Shown here: piece after piece, positions 15,262-23,417 of the stretch
How the letters are laid out: each line of letters opens with the position of its first letter
Position numbering within the stretch: the first letter of the stretch is position 1
Source: Actinomadura meyerae
GTDB taxonomy: Bacteria; Actinomycetota; Actinomycetes; Streptosporangiales; Streptosporangiaceae
Reading direction: 5' to 3'
Assembly: GCF_900188445.1 (NCBI RefSeq)
Contig: NZ_FZOR01000030.1
Location: 43,748-107,747 of the forward strand
DNA: 64,000 nt
Notes under the pieces: model-generated
What the model saw: only the letters and a program-made list of their open reading frames with translations
Database searches by the model: none
What the model was told of the DNA's origin: nothing
Translations under genes and position numbers: made by a program

Positions 15262-16521
15262 TCAGGCGACGGACGCGATGATCTCAGCCAGTTCGCGGCC
15301 ATGCGGGCTATGCGTCCACGCTGATGCCCGCGCGGGCAGCGCCGCCAGTTCACCGCGGAGCCGTTCCGATCCCGTTTCGGTGCACGCCGCCGCGGCCCCG
15401 GCCGCGATTCGCACGACCCTCTCGGGCTCCGCTGAACGGCCCGCGGCAAGCGCGGCAGCCTGCCGTGCCCGGAATACGCCATGGTCACGGCGGTAATTCC
15501 CGGGCTGGTCACCGAGGATCTCATCCCAGAGGTGAGCGGCGTCCTCGTGGTCGCCCGAGCGCCCGTACGCGGTGGCGCGCTGAATGGCCATGTAGTGCGG
15601 AGTGCGTCGGCACGCATTGCCCCATGGTTGTTCTTCATCGACCAGGTCGATGAGGGCCTCGGCGCGGTCGAGCGCGTGGTCGAGGGCCGCGCGGTCGCGT
15701 GTGAAGCCGTATCCATGAGCGAGGTGGACGAGGGCGAGGAGACGAACCTTGGGCGAAAGGCGCCGCTCGTCGGCGAGCGCGGCCTGTGCGTAGTCGACGA
15801 TCGCCGTGCCATCGCCCAGATCGACTGCATGCATGGCCTTGTTGGCCAAGGCGTAGCCGATGAGGTCGGGATCGCCGTGCCGGTGCGCCATGTCGAGAGC
15901 GACCGCGCGCCAATGTGCTGAATGGGGCAGATCTGCGGCGTCCTGATACAGCCACCCGAGTAGCGCGGCATAGGCGACGCCCATTTCGAGGAGGCCGCGT
16001 CGGACGGGGGCGGCGGCCGTCTGGACCAGTTCCTGAATCAGGCGGGTCTGCGCGCCCACGGTGGGGATGAGCATATGCGGGCCGAGCCACATGTCCGCGC
16101 CGTAATGGCCGGGTAGCTGCTGGCGGAAGTAGCCGACGAGTTCAGGCGCCACAGGCCCATGGTGACCGATACCAGACCTGACGGTGACGGCTTCGGCCGC
16201 GATTCCCGTCTCCGGCGCGTCGCGACTGTCGATGGCCGTTGACGTTGCCGGTTCGTCCGCGAAGAGCTCGGTCTCGTCGACGCCCGTCAGCCGGGCGTAC
16301 AGCGGGCGGTACACCGGGCCGGGGAGATGCCTGCCGGTCTCCCATTGCTTGACCATGTCGGCGAGGCTGGAGACACCGGGTAGAGCGCTCGGGTCGTCGG
16401 CGGCGGCACGCAGCCTCATGGCCCACTTCTCACGAGACCAGCGTGGACGCCCGTCGGCCCGGCGGGGCTCCTCGCGAAGCGCGCGCAGCCGTGCCCCGAT
16501 GGCCTTTTTCGCGGTGGACAT
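15262..16521 (-). CDS. XRE-family regulator with TPR-like C-terminal domain
   Basis: 419 residues. The N terminus (about 5-85) is a helix-turn-helix domain related to XRE/Cro (AIGARLRALREE ... MRLRAAADD ... SLADMVKQWETGRHLPGPVY). Residues about 140-415 are alpha-helical repeats rich in Ala and Leu (LIQELVQTAAAPVRRGLLEM, AALLGWLYQDAADLPHSAHW, YALANKAMHAVDLGDGTAIV), a TPR-like sensor common in streptomycete and Actinomadura regulators. ATG at 16521. It faces, across a 148-nt divergent region, a run of three very small ORFs, two of which share a GRWWA domain. A regulatory link with them is likely. Confidence 0.88.
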   Translation of the reverse strand: MSTAKKAIGARLRALREEPRRADGRPRWSREKWAMRLRAAADDPSALPGVSSLADMVKQWETGRHLPGPVYRPLYARLTGVDETELFADEPATSTAIDSRDAPETGIAAEAVTVRSGIGHHGPVAPELVGYFRQQLPGHYGADMWLGPHMLIPTVGAQTRLIQELVQTAAAPVRRGLLEMGVAYAALLGWLYQDAADLPHSAHWRAVALDMAHRHGDPDLIGYALANKAMHAVDLGDGTAIVDYAQAALADERRLSPKVRLLALVHLAHGYGFTRDRAALDHALDRAEALIDLVDEEQPWGNACRRTPHYMAIQRATAYGRSGDHEDAAHLWDEILGDQPGNYRRDHGVFRARQAAALAAGRSAEPERVVRIAAGAAAACTETGSERLRGELAALPARASAWTHSPHGRELAEIIASVA

Positions 16522-16669
16522 GTTGCGGAGCACCTCACACCGATTTCGTCGGGGGGAGAAGCATCGCCTCCCCCTCCCTCCCCAGTCTCCCCCTAGATGC
16601 GTGACTGTTGCCACACGTTCACTGATGGTGACCGGAACGTCTTCAGCATCGCAACAGGAAGTGCCAACA

Positions 16670-16879
16670 GTGAATACGACCACGGACGACGTCGAGCGGG
16701 TCAAAGCCGAACTGCGCAACGAGTTCCCCGGCTGGTCGATCATCGTGACCGATCGAGGCCGGTGGTGGGCGACTCGCGGGCCGCTCGTACGTGAGGAGTT
16801 GAACGAGCAGGCGTCCGCTGACGCCGACACCCCGGAGGGCCTCGCCGAGCGCATACGGGCGGTGACCCGACAGCGCTGA
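16670..16879 (+). CDS. Small GRWWA-motif protein A (unknown function)
   Basis: 69 residues, start GTG at 16670 with AGGAAG 8 nt upstream; GTG at 16661 is in frame. Visible pattern: VERVKAELRNEFPGWSIIV, then GRWWATRG, then an acidic helix ending in LAERIRAV. This matches the first 75 residues of the protein at 17217-17606 (ERV-x-AEL, FPG, GRWWA, then an ADxxxLA-type helix), so the two are paralogues. No catalytic residues or membrane segments are evident. It is divergent from the XRE/TPR regulator. I do not recognise a named family. Confidence 0.65.
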   Translation: MNTTTDDVERVKAELRNEFPGWSIIVTDRGRWWATRGPLVREELNEQASADADTPEGLAERIRAVTRQR

Positions 16880-17040
16880 CGGCAGGGCGCGACCCGACAT
16901 CAGGCGGCGCTCTCCGCCGAGCGCGGCGGGCGGCCATGGCGGTGCACGGTCGCAAAGAACTACCTGACACACGAGGCGGCCTCGGGCCGGTGCGCCAACA
17001 CCGGGTCGTCCGGGGCATGACCAGGAACGGAGCACTGGCC

Positions 17041-17220
17041 ATGGCGAATCGATCGATCCCCGGCGACCCGCTGGCATCCGACCTCTTCACCTGCCGCGCG
17101 AGGGCCGAGGACTTCGGCAACGTGCCGTTCTGGACGTCCAGCGGCGAGCCGATCGCGCCTACCGGCCGGGTCGCGGACGCGGTCGTGGCCATCCTCGGGC
17201 ACCTGGGGGAGCGATCGTGA
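17041..17220 (+). CDS. Small hypothetical protein between the GRWWA proteins
   Basis: 59 residues (start ATG 17041, with GGAG about 8 nt upstream; ATG 17020 is an in-frame alternative). The sequence includes DPLASDLFTCRARAEDFGN, then VPFWTSSGEPIAPTG and a C-terminal helix (VADAVVAILGHLG). One cysteine and no signal or TM. Its stop overlaps the GTG of the next gene (GTGA), which supports it being real and co-translated. No family recognised. Confidence 0.6.
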   Translation: MANRSIPGDPLASDLFTCRARAEDFGNVPFWTSSGEPIAPTGRVADAVVAILGHLGERS

Positions 17221-17606
17221 CGGGCCCGTGGGCGGCGGCCGAACTCGATCCCGAGCGTGTCGCGGCCGAGTTGGCGCGCCGGTTTCCCGGAGTGCCGGTC
17301 TGGCGGGGCGAGTTCACCGGGCGATGGTGGGCCGTCGTGCGTGATCGGGCGGGCCATGACCGGCTGCTTGAAGCGGCCGATCCAGCCGTCCTGGCCCGTT
17401 CGCTGGAGGAATCGGCGGCCGCTGTCCTGCCCGCGCGGCGAAATGTGCGGCCTTCGAGTCCGCCGATATCGAGCATGACCGTCCCGCAGCCGCGTGCGCC
17501 CGTCCACTCGCGCCGTGCGGGGGGCGAGCGGCGGGCGGCGCGGCATGTTCGGCGCGGCCGTGGCGGATGGTTCCGCAGCGTGGTCGGCGCGCTCGTCGCT
17601 TCTTAG
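17217..17606 (+). CDS. GRWWA-motif protein B with basic C-terminal tail (unknown function)
   Basis: 129 residues. Residues 1-75 repeat the pattern of the protein at 16670 (PERVAAELARRFPGVPVW, TGRWWAVVRD, then ADPAVLARSLEES). Residues about 85-129 form a Pro/Ser- and Arg-rich tail (HSRRAGGERRAARHVRRGRG) with a net positive charge that could bind nucleic acid or membrane. GTG start overlapping the preceding stop. It ends 12 nt before the convergent acetyltransferase gene. Function unknown. Confidence 0.65.
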   Translation: MTGPWAAAELDPERVAAELARRFPGVPVWRGEFTGRWWAVVRDRAGHDRLLEAADPAVLARSLEESAAAVLPARRNVRPSSPPISSMTVPQPRAPVHSRRAGGERRAARHVRRGRGGWFRSVVGALVAS

Positions 17607-17618
17607 CGCGGTGGGCGG

Positions 17619-18089
17619 CTAGGTGAGGTGGTACTTCATGCCCATGTGGGACGGGCGGAAGCCGATCTTCTGGTAGAAGCGGATCGCGTCCGGGCGCTGG
17701 CGGTCGGTGGTGAGCTGGACGACGCGGCAGCCGCGGGCGCGGGCGCGCTCGATGGCGTGGTCGATCATGAGCTGGCCGACGCCGCGGCCGCGCTGCTCGG
17801 CGGCCACCCGGACGCCCTCGATCTGGGCGCGCTCGCCGCCGGTGTAGGTGAGGCCGGGGATGAAGGTGAGCTGGAGGGTGCCGGCGAGCTCGCCCGCGAC
17901 CTCCGCCACGATCACCGTGTTGTTCGGGTCCTTCTCGATCGCGGCGAAGGCGGAGAAGTAGGCCTCCGGGATCTCCTCGCCCAGTGTTTCACGGGTCGAT
18001 CCCAGGGGATCGTCGGCGAGAAGCCGGACGATCTGGGGGAGATCGGCCGCGGTCGCCTCGCGGAAGGTCACTTCTTGATCACGCTGCAC
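17619..18089 (-). CDS. GNAT-family N-acetyltransferase
   Basis: 156 residues covering the whole GNAT fold: a beta1 strand (VTFREATAADLPQIVRLL), beta4 (IEGVRVAAE) and the acetyl-CoA pyrophosphate loop QRGRGVGQLMIDHAIERAR, with FYQKIGFRPSHMGMKYHL at the end. GTG start at 18089. The acceptor substrate is not predictable. It is divergent from the WhiB-like gene, so the GTAGTACTAC repeats at 18138-18164 lie in a shared promoter region. Confidence 0.92.
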   Translation of the reverse strand: MQRDQEVTFREATAADLPQIVRLLADDPLGSTRETLGEEIPEAYFSAFAAIEKDPNNTVIVAEVAGELAGTLQLTFIPGLTYTGGERAQIEGVRVAAEQRGRGVGQLMIDHAIERARARGCRVVQLTTDRQRPDAIRFYQKIGFRPSHMGMKYHLT

Positions 18090-18137
18090 ACCCCACAGGT
18101 TATCCGGGCGCTAAGTTGCAACGTTCACGCATGTCTT

Positions 18138-18164
18138 GTAGTACTACGTGTCGTAGTACTACGT
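18138..18164. promoter_or_regulatory. Two GTAGTACTACGT boxes upstream of the WhiB-like gene
   Basis: GTAGTACTACGT occurs at 18138-18149 and again at 18153-18164 (15-nt phasing). Each contains the perfect 10-bp palindrome GTAGTACTAC. They lie 49 nt upstream of the GNAT start on the minus strand and 69-95 nt upstream of the WhiB-like start. The A/T-rich palindromic pair in GC-rich DNA looks like a dimer-of-dimers operator; the regulator is unknown. Confidence 0.6.
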
Positions 18165-18232
18165 TGAGTGGAGACCACCCCGGCCGAGGAGAACCCCGCA
18201 CGGTGGTCTCGTCGCGGCGCAGGGAGAAGCCA

Positions 18233-18571
18233 ATGCACATCAACGAGAACAACGAGAACGAGGAGCACTGGACCGACCACGCCATCTGCCGCGGTGCCGA
18301 TCCGGACCTCTTCTTCCCGATCGGCTACTCGGCGCCGGTGCTCCAGGCGCAGGAGGACGCCGCCAAGGCGATCTGCGCGAACTGCCCCGTGAAGGCCGAG
18401 TGCCTCGCGTGGGCGCTGAAGGTCGGTGAACCCGACGGCATCTGGGGCGGGACGACCCCGGAGGAGCGGCGCTACCTCCGCCGGACGGCCGACGCCCCGG
18501 CGCGCCGCCCGCTGCCCGTCATCGTGGTGCGCGGCGACGCCTCCGAGTCGGAGCACGCCTCCGCCGCCTGA
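18233..18571 (+). CDS. WhiB-like (Wbl) iron-sulfur transcription factor
   Basis: 112 residues. The four invariant cysteines are C19 (HAICRG) and C48, C51, C57 (ICANCPVKAEC), spacing C-x28-C-x2-C-x5-C, which hold a [4Fe-4S] cluster. The GIWGGTTPEERR turn and the downstream basic patch (RRYLRRTADAPARR) for sigma/DNA contact are present. Wbl proteins work with the principal sigma factor in redox-responsive control of development or metabolism. It starts at ATG 18233 after AGGGAGAA. The short N terminus and the lack of an AT-hook place it nearer WhiB1/WblE than WhiB7; that subgroup call is tentative. Confidence 0.95.
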   Translation: MHINENNENEEHWTDHAICRGADPDLFFPIGYSAPVLQAQEDAAKAICANCPVKAECLAWALKVGEPDGIWGGTTPEERRYLRRTADAPARRPLPVIVVRGDASESEHASAA

Positions 18572-18581
18572 CCCGCCCGCA

Positions 18582-18648
18582 AGGGGATCAGGGCCCGTTA
18601 GGGGAGCAGGGCCCGCTAGGGGATCAGGGCCGTTAGGGGAGCAGGGCC
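18582..18648. repeat. Four ~18-nt repeats duplicating the 3' end and stop of the oxidoreductase gene
   Basis: Units alternate AGGGGATCAGGGCCCGTT and AGGGGAGCAGGGCCCGCT. On the minus strand each reads GCCCTG[CA]TCCCCTA, the last codons (A-L-L-P-stop) of the quinone oxidoreductase, so the coding end plus stop has been reiterated. No hairpin terminator is seen between the two convergent genes. Confidence 0.8.
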
Positions 18649-19559
18649 ACCTTGCCCACGACGCGGCGGTTCAGCAGGTCGTCCAGGACGTCCGCCGCGG
18701 ACGCGAGCGGTGCCGTGCGGGGAGGCACCGGGGTGAGATCGCCCTTCGCGACCATGGCGAGGAGTTCGTCGAGGAGGGCGCGCTGCGGCCCGGGGTTCGC
18801 CATCGACCAGGCACCCCAGTCGACGCCGACGATCGCGCGGTTGCGCAGCAGCACCTGGTTCAGCGGGAGGGACGGGATGTCCCCGGACGCGAACCCGATC
18901 ACGGCGTAGCGGCCCCGCTCGCGCAGGGAGCGCAGGGCGGGGTCGGCGAGAGGGCCGCCGACCGGGTCGTAGACCACGTCCACACCGCCGTCCGACCACG
19001 CGCGGGCGGCCGTCTTGATGTCATCGGTGCCGATGGTCTCGTCCGCGCCGGCCTCGCGGGCCGCCTCCCGCTTGGCCTCCGTCGACGCCGCCGCGAGGAC
19101 GCGGGCGCCCATGGCCTTCGCGATCTGCACCGCGGCCAGGCCCACGCCGCCGCCGGCGCCCAGCACGAGCACCGACTCGCCCGGTCGCAGGGCGGCGCGG
19201 TCGCGGAGGGCGAACAGGGCCGTGCAGTAGCTCTGGGTGAACGTCGCGGCGCGGGGGAAGTCCAGCTCGTCCGGGATCGGGACGGCCGACGCCGCCGGGA
19301 CCGCCACCTCGGTCGCGAAGCCGCCGAGCCCGCACATCGCGAGGACGCGCTCCCCGGACGGCAGCGTCCCCGCCACCTCGCTGCCCGGCGTGAACGGCAG
19401 CGGCGGCTTGATCTGGTACCGGCCCTGCACGAAGAGGGCGTCCACGTAGTTGACCCCCGCCGCCTCCACGGTGACGAGGACCTGACCGGGCCCGGGGGCG
19501 GGGGAGGCGGTCTCCGTGACGACGACCGAGCCGAGTTCCTCGCAGATCGCAGCGCGCAT
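18633..19559 (-). CDS. Zinc-independent quinone oxidoreductase (MDR superfamily)
   Basis: 308 residues. Medium-chain dehydrogenase/reductase with an N-terminal GroES-like domain (SPAPGPGQVLVTVEAAGVNY, LPFTPGSEVAGTL) and a Rossmann domain with VLVLGAGGGVGLAAVQIAKA. The structural-zinc cysteines and the catalytic Cys/His of alcohol dehydrogenases are absent, as expected for NADPH:quinone reductases. It probably reduces quinones or enones with NADPH in the cytosol. Start ATG at 19559. Confidence 0.92.
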   Translation of the reverse strand: MRAAICEELGSVVVTETASPAPGPGQVLVTVEAAGVNYVDALFVQGRYQIKPPLPFTPGSEVAGTLPSGERVLAMCGLGGFATEVAVPAASAVPIPDELDFPRAATFTQSYCTALFALRDRAALRPGESVLVLGAGGGVGLAAVQIAKAMGARVLAAASTEAKREAAREAGADETIGTDDIKTAARAWSDGGVDVVYDPVGGPLADPALRSLRERGRYAVIGFASGDIPSLPLNQVLLRNRAIVGVDWGAWSMANPGPQRALLDELLAMVAKGDLTPVPPRTAPLASAADVLDDLLNRRVVGKVALLP

Positions 19560-19677
19560 CCGACCACTATGCCGGAAAGGCCCGATGGCACCTTCGCCGC
19601 GTCCCGGTCGTTGACGGTTCAGGGACGTCCAGGCACACGGTGCCTCAGACAGGTGCCTCAGACATACGGTGGCAGAC

Positions 19678-20265
19678 ATGAGCTATACCCCCGACCGGCA
19701 GCGTTCCGAGGAGCTGGCGAAGCACGGGTTCCGCGCGCTGTCGTCGCTCGTCCTGATCATCTCGGTGACCGCCGTGATGTGGGTGCTGGAAGCGTTCGAC
19801 TACACGACCGACGGGTGGCTCGACCGGTTCGGGATCCAGCCGCGCGACGTCAACGACCTCCCGGACATCTTCACCGCCCCGTTCATGCACGCGGGCTTCG
19901 GCCACCTGATGGCCAACACGCTGCCGTTCGTCGTCCTCGGGTTCATCGCGGCGGCGCGCGGCATCGCCAAGTTCCTCGCCGCCAGCCTGATCATCATCGT
20001 GGTCGGCGGGCTCGGGGTGTGGTTCCTCAGCTCGGCCAACACGCTCGGGTCCAGCATCCTGATCTTCGGGTTCTTCGGGTACCTGGTCGGGCGCGGGATC
20101 TTCGAGCGGCGGCTGGTCGACATCGGCATCGCGGTCGCCGTCGTCGCCGTCTACGGGACGATGATCTTCGGTGTCGTCCCCGGCGACCCCGGCATCTCCT
20201 GGCAGGGCCACCTGTTCGGCCTGCTCGGCGGCGTGCTGGCGTCCTGGTTCCTGCGCCGGAGCTGA
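19678..20265 (+). CDS. Rhomboid-family intramembrane serine protease
   Basis: 195 residues with about six hydrophobic segments. The HxxxN motif of TM2 (H76-GHLMAN80), a Ser dyad candidate S126 in NTLGSSILIF, and His178 in WQGHLFGLLGG give the Ser-His catalytic pair. The usual GxSG reads G-S-S-I here, a deviation seen in some actinobacterial members as I recall. It cleaves TM segments of membrane proteins; the substrate is unknown. Start ATG 19678; GTG 19669 is possible. A direct repeat (TGCCTCAGACA, 19641 and 19655) sits in the leader. Confidence 0.9.
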   Translation: MSYTPDRQRSEELAKHGFRALSSLVLIISVTAVMWVLEAFDYTTDGWLDRFGIQPRDVNDLPDIFTAPFMHAGFGHLMANTLPFVVLGFIAAARGIAKFLAASLIIIVVGGLGVWFLSSANTLGSSILIFGFFGYLVGRGIFERRLVDIGIAVAVVAVYGTMIFGVVPGDPGISWQGHLFGLLGGVLASWFLRRS

Positions 20266-20326
20266 GCCCCGCGGTCGTGCCCTGCGCCGGGCGCGTGACC
20301 TGCGGTGACGCGGGTACCCCGGGGCC

Positions 20327-20965
20327 ATGGCCGAGATGATCGCAGGTATCACCGTCCCCGACACGCCGCTCGTCCGGGACGTGACCGAGTACATCCGCGA
20401 CACCGAGGACGACCTGCTCTACCACCACTCGCGGCGCGTGTTCCTCTTCGGCGCGCTCCAGGGCCGGGTCAGGGGGCTGGAGCCCGACATGGAGCTGCTC
20501 TACACGGCGGCCATGTTCCACGACCTCGGCCTGACCCCCGGCTACCGGGACTCCCACCTGCGGTTCGAGGTCGACGGCGCCCAGGCCGCGCGCGACTTCC
20601 TCCTGGAGCGCGGCTACGGCGAGGCCGAGGCCCGCACCGTGTGGCTCGGCATCGCCCTGCACACCACGCCCGGCGTTCCCGAGTTCCTCGACCCCGTGAT
20701 CGCCCTGGTCAACGCGGGCGTGGAGACCGACGTGCTGGGGCGCGGCTACGACGACCTGACCGACGAGCAGCGGGGCGCCGTGACGAGCGCGCACCCGCGC
20801 CCGGACTTCAAGAACCGCATCCTGCGGGCGTTCACCGACGGCAACGTCCACCGCCCCGAGACGACCTTCGGCAACATGAACGCCGACGTCCTCGAGCACT
20901 ACATGGACGGCTTCGAGCGCGCCGACTTCGTCCGGATGATCCTCGACAGCCCCTGGCCGGAATGA
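20327..20965 (+). CDS. HD-domain phosphohydrolase (cyanamide-hydratase-like)
   Basis: 212 residues. HD superfamily metal-binding residues are visible: HHSRRVFLFG (first His), AAMFHDLGL (HD pair), a central His (ALHTTPG) and VIALVNAGVETD (last Asp). The N-terminal order and length resemble the Ddi2/cyanamide hydratase-like HD group, whose members act on small nitriles or nucleotides. Start ATG 20327, 61 nt after the rhomboid gene. Substrate unknown. Confidence 0.9.
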   Translation: MAEMIAGITVPDTPLVRDVTEYIRDTEDDLLYHHSRRVFLFGALQGRVRGLEPDMELLYTAAMFHDLGLTPGYRDSHLRFEVDGAQAARDFLLERGYGEAEARTVWLGIALHTTPGVPEFLDPVIALVNAGVETDVLGRGYDDLTDEQRGAVTSAHPRPDFKNRILRAFTDGNVHRPETTFGNMNADVLEHYMDGFERADFVRMILDSPWPE

Positions 20966-20980
20966 GCGCCCCGAGCGCGG

Positions 20981-21727
20981 TCAGTTCGGCCGGACGGTGA
21001 CGTCGGAGACGACCGCGTCGCGCGGCGTCTCCAGGGCCGCCACGAGGACGCGGGCGACGGTGCCCGGCGCCGCGAAGTCGTCCTCGGCGTAGGCCTGGCC
21101 CTCCTGGGCGCGCACCCGCCGCTGCATCTCCGTGGCCGTCCGCCCCGGGTAGACGGTCGTGACGCGCAGCTTCGGCTCCTCGGCGCGCAGCGAGTCGGCG
21201 AGGGCGCGCAGCCCGAACTTGCTCGCCGCGTACGCCGACCACTCGGGGTTCGCGCGCAGCCCGGCGGTCGAGTTCACGAACACGACGTGCCCCTCGGCGG
21301 CGCGCAGCGCGGGCAGCAGCAGCCGGGTCAGCTCCGCCGCCGACACCAGGTTCACCGACAGGTGCTCCATCCATTCGTCGGCCTCCAGCTCGGCGACCGG
21401 CGACAGGTGCACCATGCCCGCCGCGTGGACGACGCCGTCCAGCCGCGGCGGCAGCCCGGTCACCGCGAGGGACGCCTCGATGCGGCGCGGCTCCGTCAGG
21501 TCCAGCGGGACGGTCGTGACGGTCCCGGCGCGCGGCGGCGCGGCGACCGCGCCGGGGTTGATGACCTGGGTCGCGGCGTGCGCCCCGGTCCCCAGCGTCC
21601 TGGCGAGCGCGCCGAGGCGCTCGGGGGAGCGGCCGGTGAGGATCAGGTCGTGCCCGCGCTCGCGGAGCAGCTCGGCGACCGCCGTCCCGATGCCGCCCGT
21701 CGCCCCCGTGATCAGATACGTGCCCAT
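20981..21727 (-). CDS. Short-chain dehydrogenase/reductase
   Basis: 248 residues. Classical SDR: TGATGGIG (NAD(P)-binding glycine motif), HAAGMV, catalytic Ser in VFVNSTAGL, and YAASK with catalytic Tyr and Lys. R-S at the end of beta2 (LILTGRSPERL) suggests NADP(H). It ends 15 nt from the convergent HD gene. Substrate unknown. Confidence 0.94.
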   Translation of the reverse strand: MGTYLITGATGGIGTAVAELLRERGHDLILTGRSPERLGALARTLGTGAHAATQVINPGAVAAPPRAGTVTTVPLDLTEPRRIEASLAVTGLPPRLDGVVHAAGMVHLSPVAELEADEWMEHLSVNLVSAAELTRLLLPALRAAEGHVVFVNSTAGLRANPEWSAYAASKFGLRALADSLRAEEPKLRVTTVYPGRTATEMQRRVRAQEGQAYAEDDFAAPGTVARVLVAALETPRDAVVSDVTVRPN

Positions 21728-21835
21728 GGAGTCCCATTCTCGTCGGTCCCTGTCCGGGTGGACGCCCGGGGCGGGGAGTTGGTTCGGCGGCCCGCCCCGG
21801 CATGGCCGAACGGTCCGCGGCCGGTGGCGGTGCGG

Positions 21836-23293
21836 CTAGTTGGGGCGCAGCACCCGGGTCACCCCGGCGATCAGCGCGGTGGCCAGCACCCAACCCGTCG
21901 TGACCAGCCCGTAGGCGACCCACCGGGACCAGGCCACCGCGTCGTACGACAGCTGCTGCCCGAACGTGTCGAGCGGGATCAGCAGGTCCAGCGTGTAGAT
22001 CAGCGAGTGGAAGTCGGGCAGCTCGTCGCGCGGCTTCACCGGCCGGGGGTGCTCGATCGAGAACACGGTCGTCCCGAGGGCGAGCAGTGCGGCGAACCAG
22101 GCGAACGCGAGCCACGGCCGGTAGCCGAACCCGACCGTCCAGTCCAGGAAGTAGTTCCACGCCCTGGCCACCGGGTGGAGCCCGCGGCGGCGCGCGCGCA
22201 GCTTGGCGAGCTGGACCTTGCGCGCGAGGTCGTCGTGCCCGATGCCGTGGTAGTACCCGGCGAGCTGCTCGTATGGCTGGAGGTGGAACTCCTCGTCCCG
22301 CGACACCCAGCTCAGCCGGTCCTTGAACGCGGCGTTGCGCAGCGTCTGGTACGTCATGCCGTCCAGATACAGCTCGTCCGGCCAGATGGACGGATGGTCC
22401 GTGAGCAGGTCGATCCGTGAGTACGACAGCGACACCCGCCCCTTGATCTGATCCTGCGGCCACAGGAGCATCTCGTCAGCCTGGATGTGGCTGGCGTGCA
22501 GCGCCATCCGCTTCGGGTCGGCGGAGTCGAGGCGCGCCCGGCTGAACGACAGGATGCCGTTGAAGCGGCCGCTGCGGAGCCGGACGGTGCCGTAGGCGGT
22601 GAAGCCGTTGCTCAGCTCGGCCGCGTCCTCGACGACGATGTTCTGCGCGTCCAGGGCGATCCGGCCGGGGTTGTTCAGGACGGTCCGCTCCATGAACAGC
22701 CCGCCGTTCATCCGCGCCCCGACGAACCGGATCCCGCCGGTGATCTCGGCGTCCCGGATGAAGGCGCCGGCCTCGACCACCAGGCCGCCGCTGAAGATCG
22801 CCCAGGTGCCGGGGTCGTCCACCGTGATCCGCGTGCCGTTCATCCGCAGCCCGCCGGCGAGCTGCGCCCGCGGCAGCCGCACCGAGCCGTCGATCCGCGA
22901 CCCGGACAGGCTCATGTAGCCGTCCGCGCGGAGCCCGCCGGCGTCGAAGCCGGGCATCCGGCAGTCGGCGAACCGGAGCTGGCGGGTCTCGGCGTTGGAG
23001 AAGTCCGGTTCCTCGACGAGCCGGCAGTGCTCCAGCAGCAGCTCGTGCTCGGTGGAGCCGCCCGACAGGTCGAGCCGCCCGGTGATGTAGGCGCCGCGAA
23101 GCCGGACGGCGGCGACCGCCCCCGGCACGGTCTCCCCGGCGCCGAGCAGCAGCCGGGTGATGATCTCGGCGCGGACGATGCGGTCGGGATCGGGCCCGGC
23201 GGGCCGGTCGTCGCCGAGGACGACGGTGGCGCCGGTCGGGAACGCGGCCCAGAGGCGCCGTTCCGCGTTGTTCAGTCCGGGGGGCTGGGGCAC
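21836..23293 (-). CDS. Pentapeptide-type repeat protein with C-terminal membrane pair (paralogue 1)
   Basis: 485 residues. After an N-terminal ERRLWAAFPTGA segment and an IVRAEIITRLLLGA helix, the protein is a long run of short strands with periodic A/I-x-G-x-L-x-L spacing (RLRGAYITGRLDL, RLPRAQLAGGLRMNGTRI, RFVGARMNGGLFME), indicative of a right-handed beta-helix. Residues about 375-485 contain a basic helix, then TM segments (WLAFAWFAALLALGTTVFSI and WVAYGLVTTGWVLATALIAG). Homologues are commonly annotated membrane-associated oxidoreductase without evidence for redox chemistry; no nucleotide or metal motif is seen. GTG start after AAAGAGG. A paralogue lies at 39181-40797. Confidence 0.82.
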   Translation of the reverse strand: MPQPPGLNNAERRLWAAFPTGATVVLGDDRPAGPDPDRIVRAEIITRLLLGAGETVPGAVAAVRLRGAYITGRLDLSGGSTEHELLLEHCRLVEEPDFSNAETRQLRFADCRMPGFDAGGLRADGYMSLSGSRIDGSVRLPRAQLAGGLRMNGTRITVDDPGTWAIFSGGLVVEAGAFIRDAEITGGIRFVGARMNGGLFMERTVLNNPGRIALDAQNIVVEDAAELSNGFTAYGTVRLRSGRFNGILSFSRARLDSADPKRMALHASHIQADEMLLWPQDQIKGRVSLSYSRIDLLTDHPSIWPDELYLDGMTYQTLRNAAFKDRLSWVSRDEEFHLQPYEQLAGYYHGIGHDDLARKVQLAKLRARRRGLHPVARAWNYFLDWTVGFGYRPWLAFAWFAALLALGTTVFSIEHPRPVKPRDELPDFHSLIYTLDLLIPLDTFGQQLSYDAVAWSRWVAYGLVTTGWVLATALIAGVTRVLRPN

Positions 23294-23313
23294 GGGACCT
23301 CTTTCTAGGTGGA

Positions 23314-23347
23314 GATCCCCTCCGCGATCAACCTCGCGGAGGGGATC
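23314..23347. other. Perfect 13-bp inverted repeat just upstream of the repeat-protein gene
   Basis: GATCCCCTCCGCG and its exact complement flank ATCAACCT. It lies 21 nt upstream of the GTG of the pentapeptide-type gene and after the Spo0M stop, both minus strand. It could terminate spo0M transcription or be a leader hairpin; no U-run follows. Confidence 0.7.
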
Positions 23348-23369
23348 CCCGGCCGTTCCGGGCGGGCGC

Positions 23370-23417
23370 CTGGACGCCCCGCCGGCTGGACGCCCCGCCG
23401 GCTGGACGCCCCGCCGG
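23370..23417. repeat. Three exact 16-nt tandem repeats abutting the Spo0M stop
   Basis: Three identical CTGGACGCCCCGCCGG units end directly at the TAA stop (23418-23420 on the minus strand). Confidence 0.88.
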
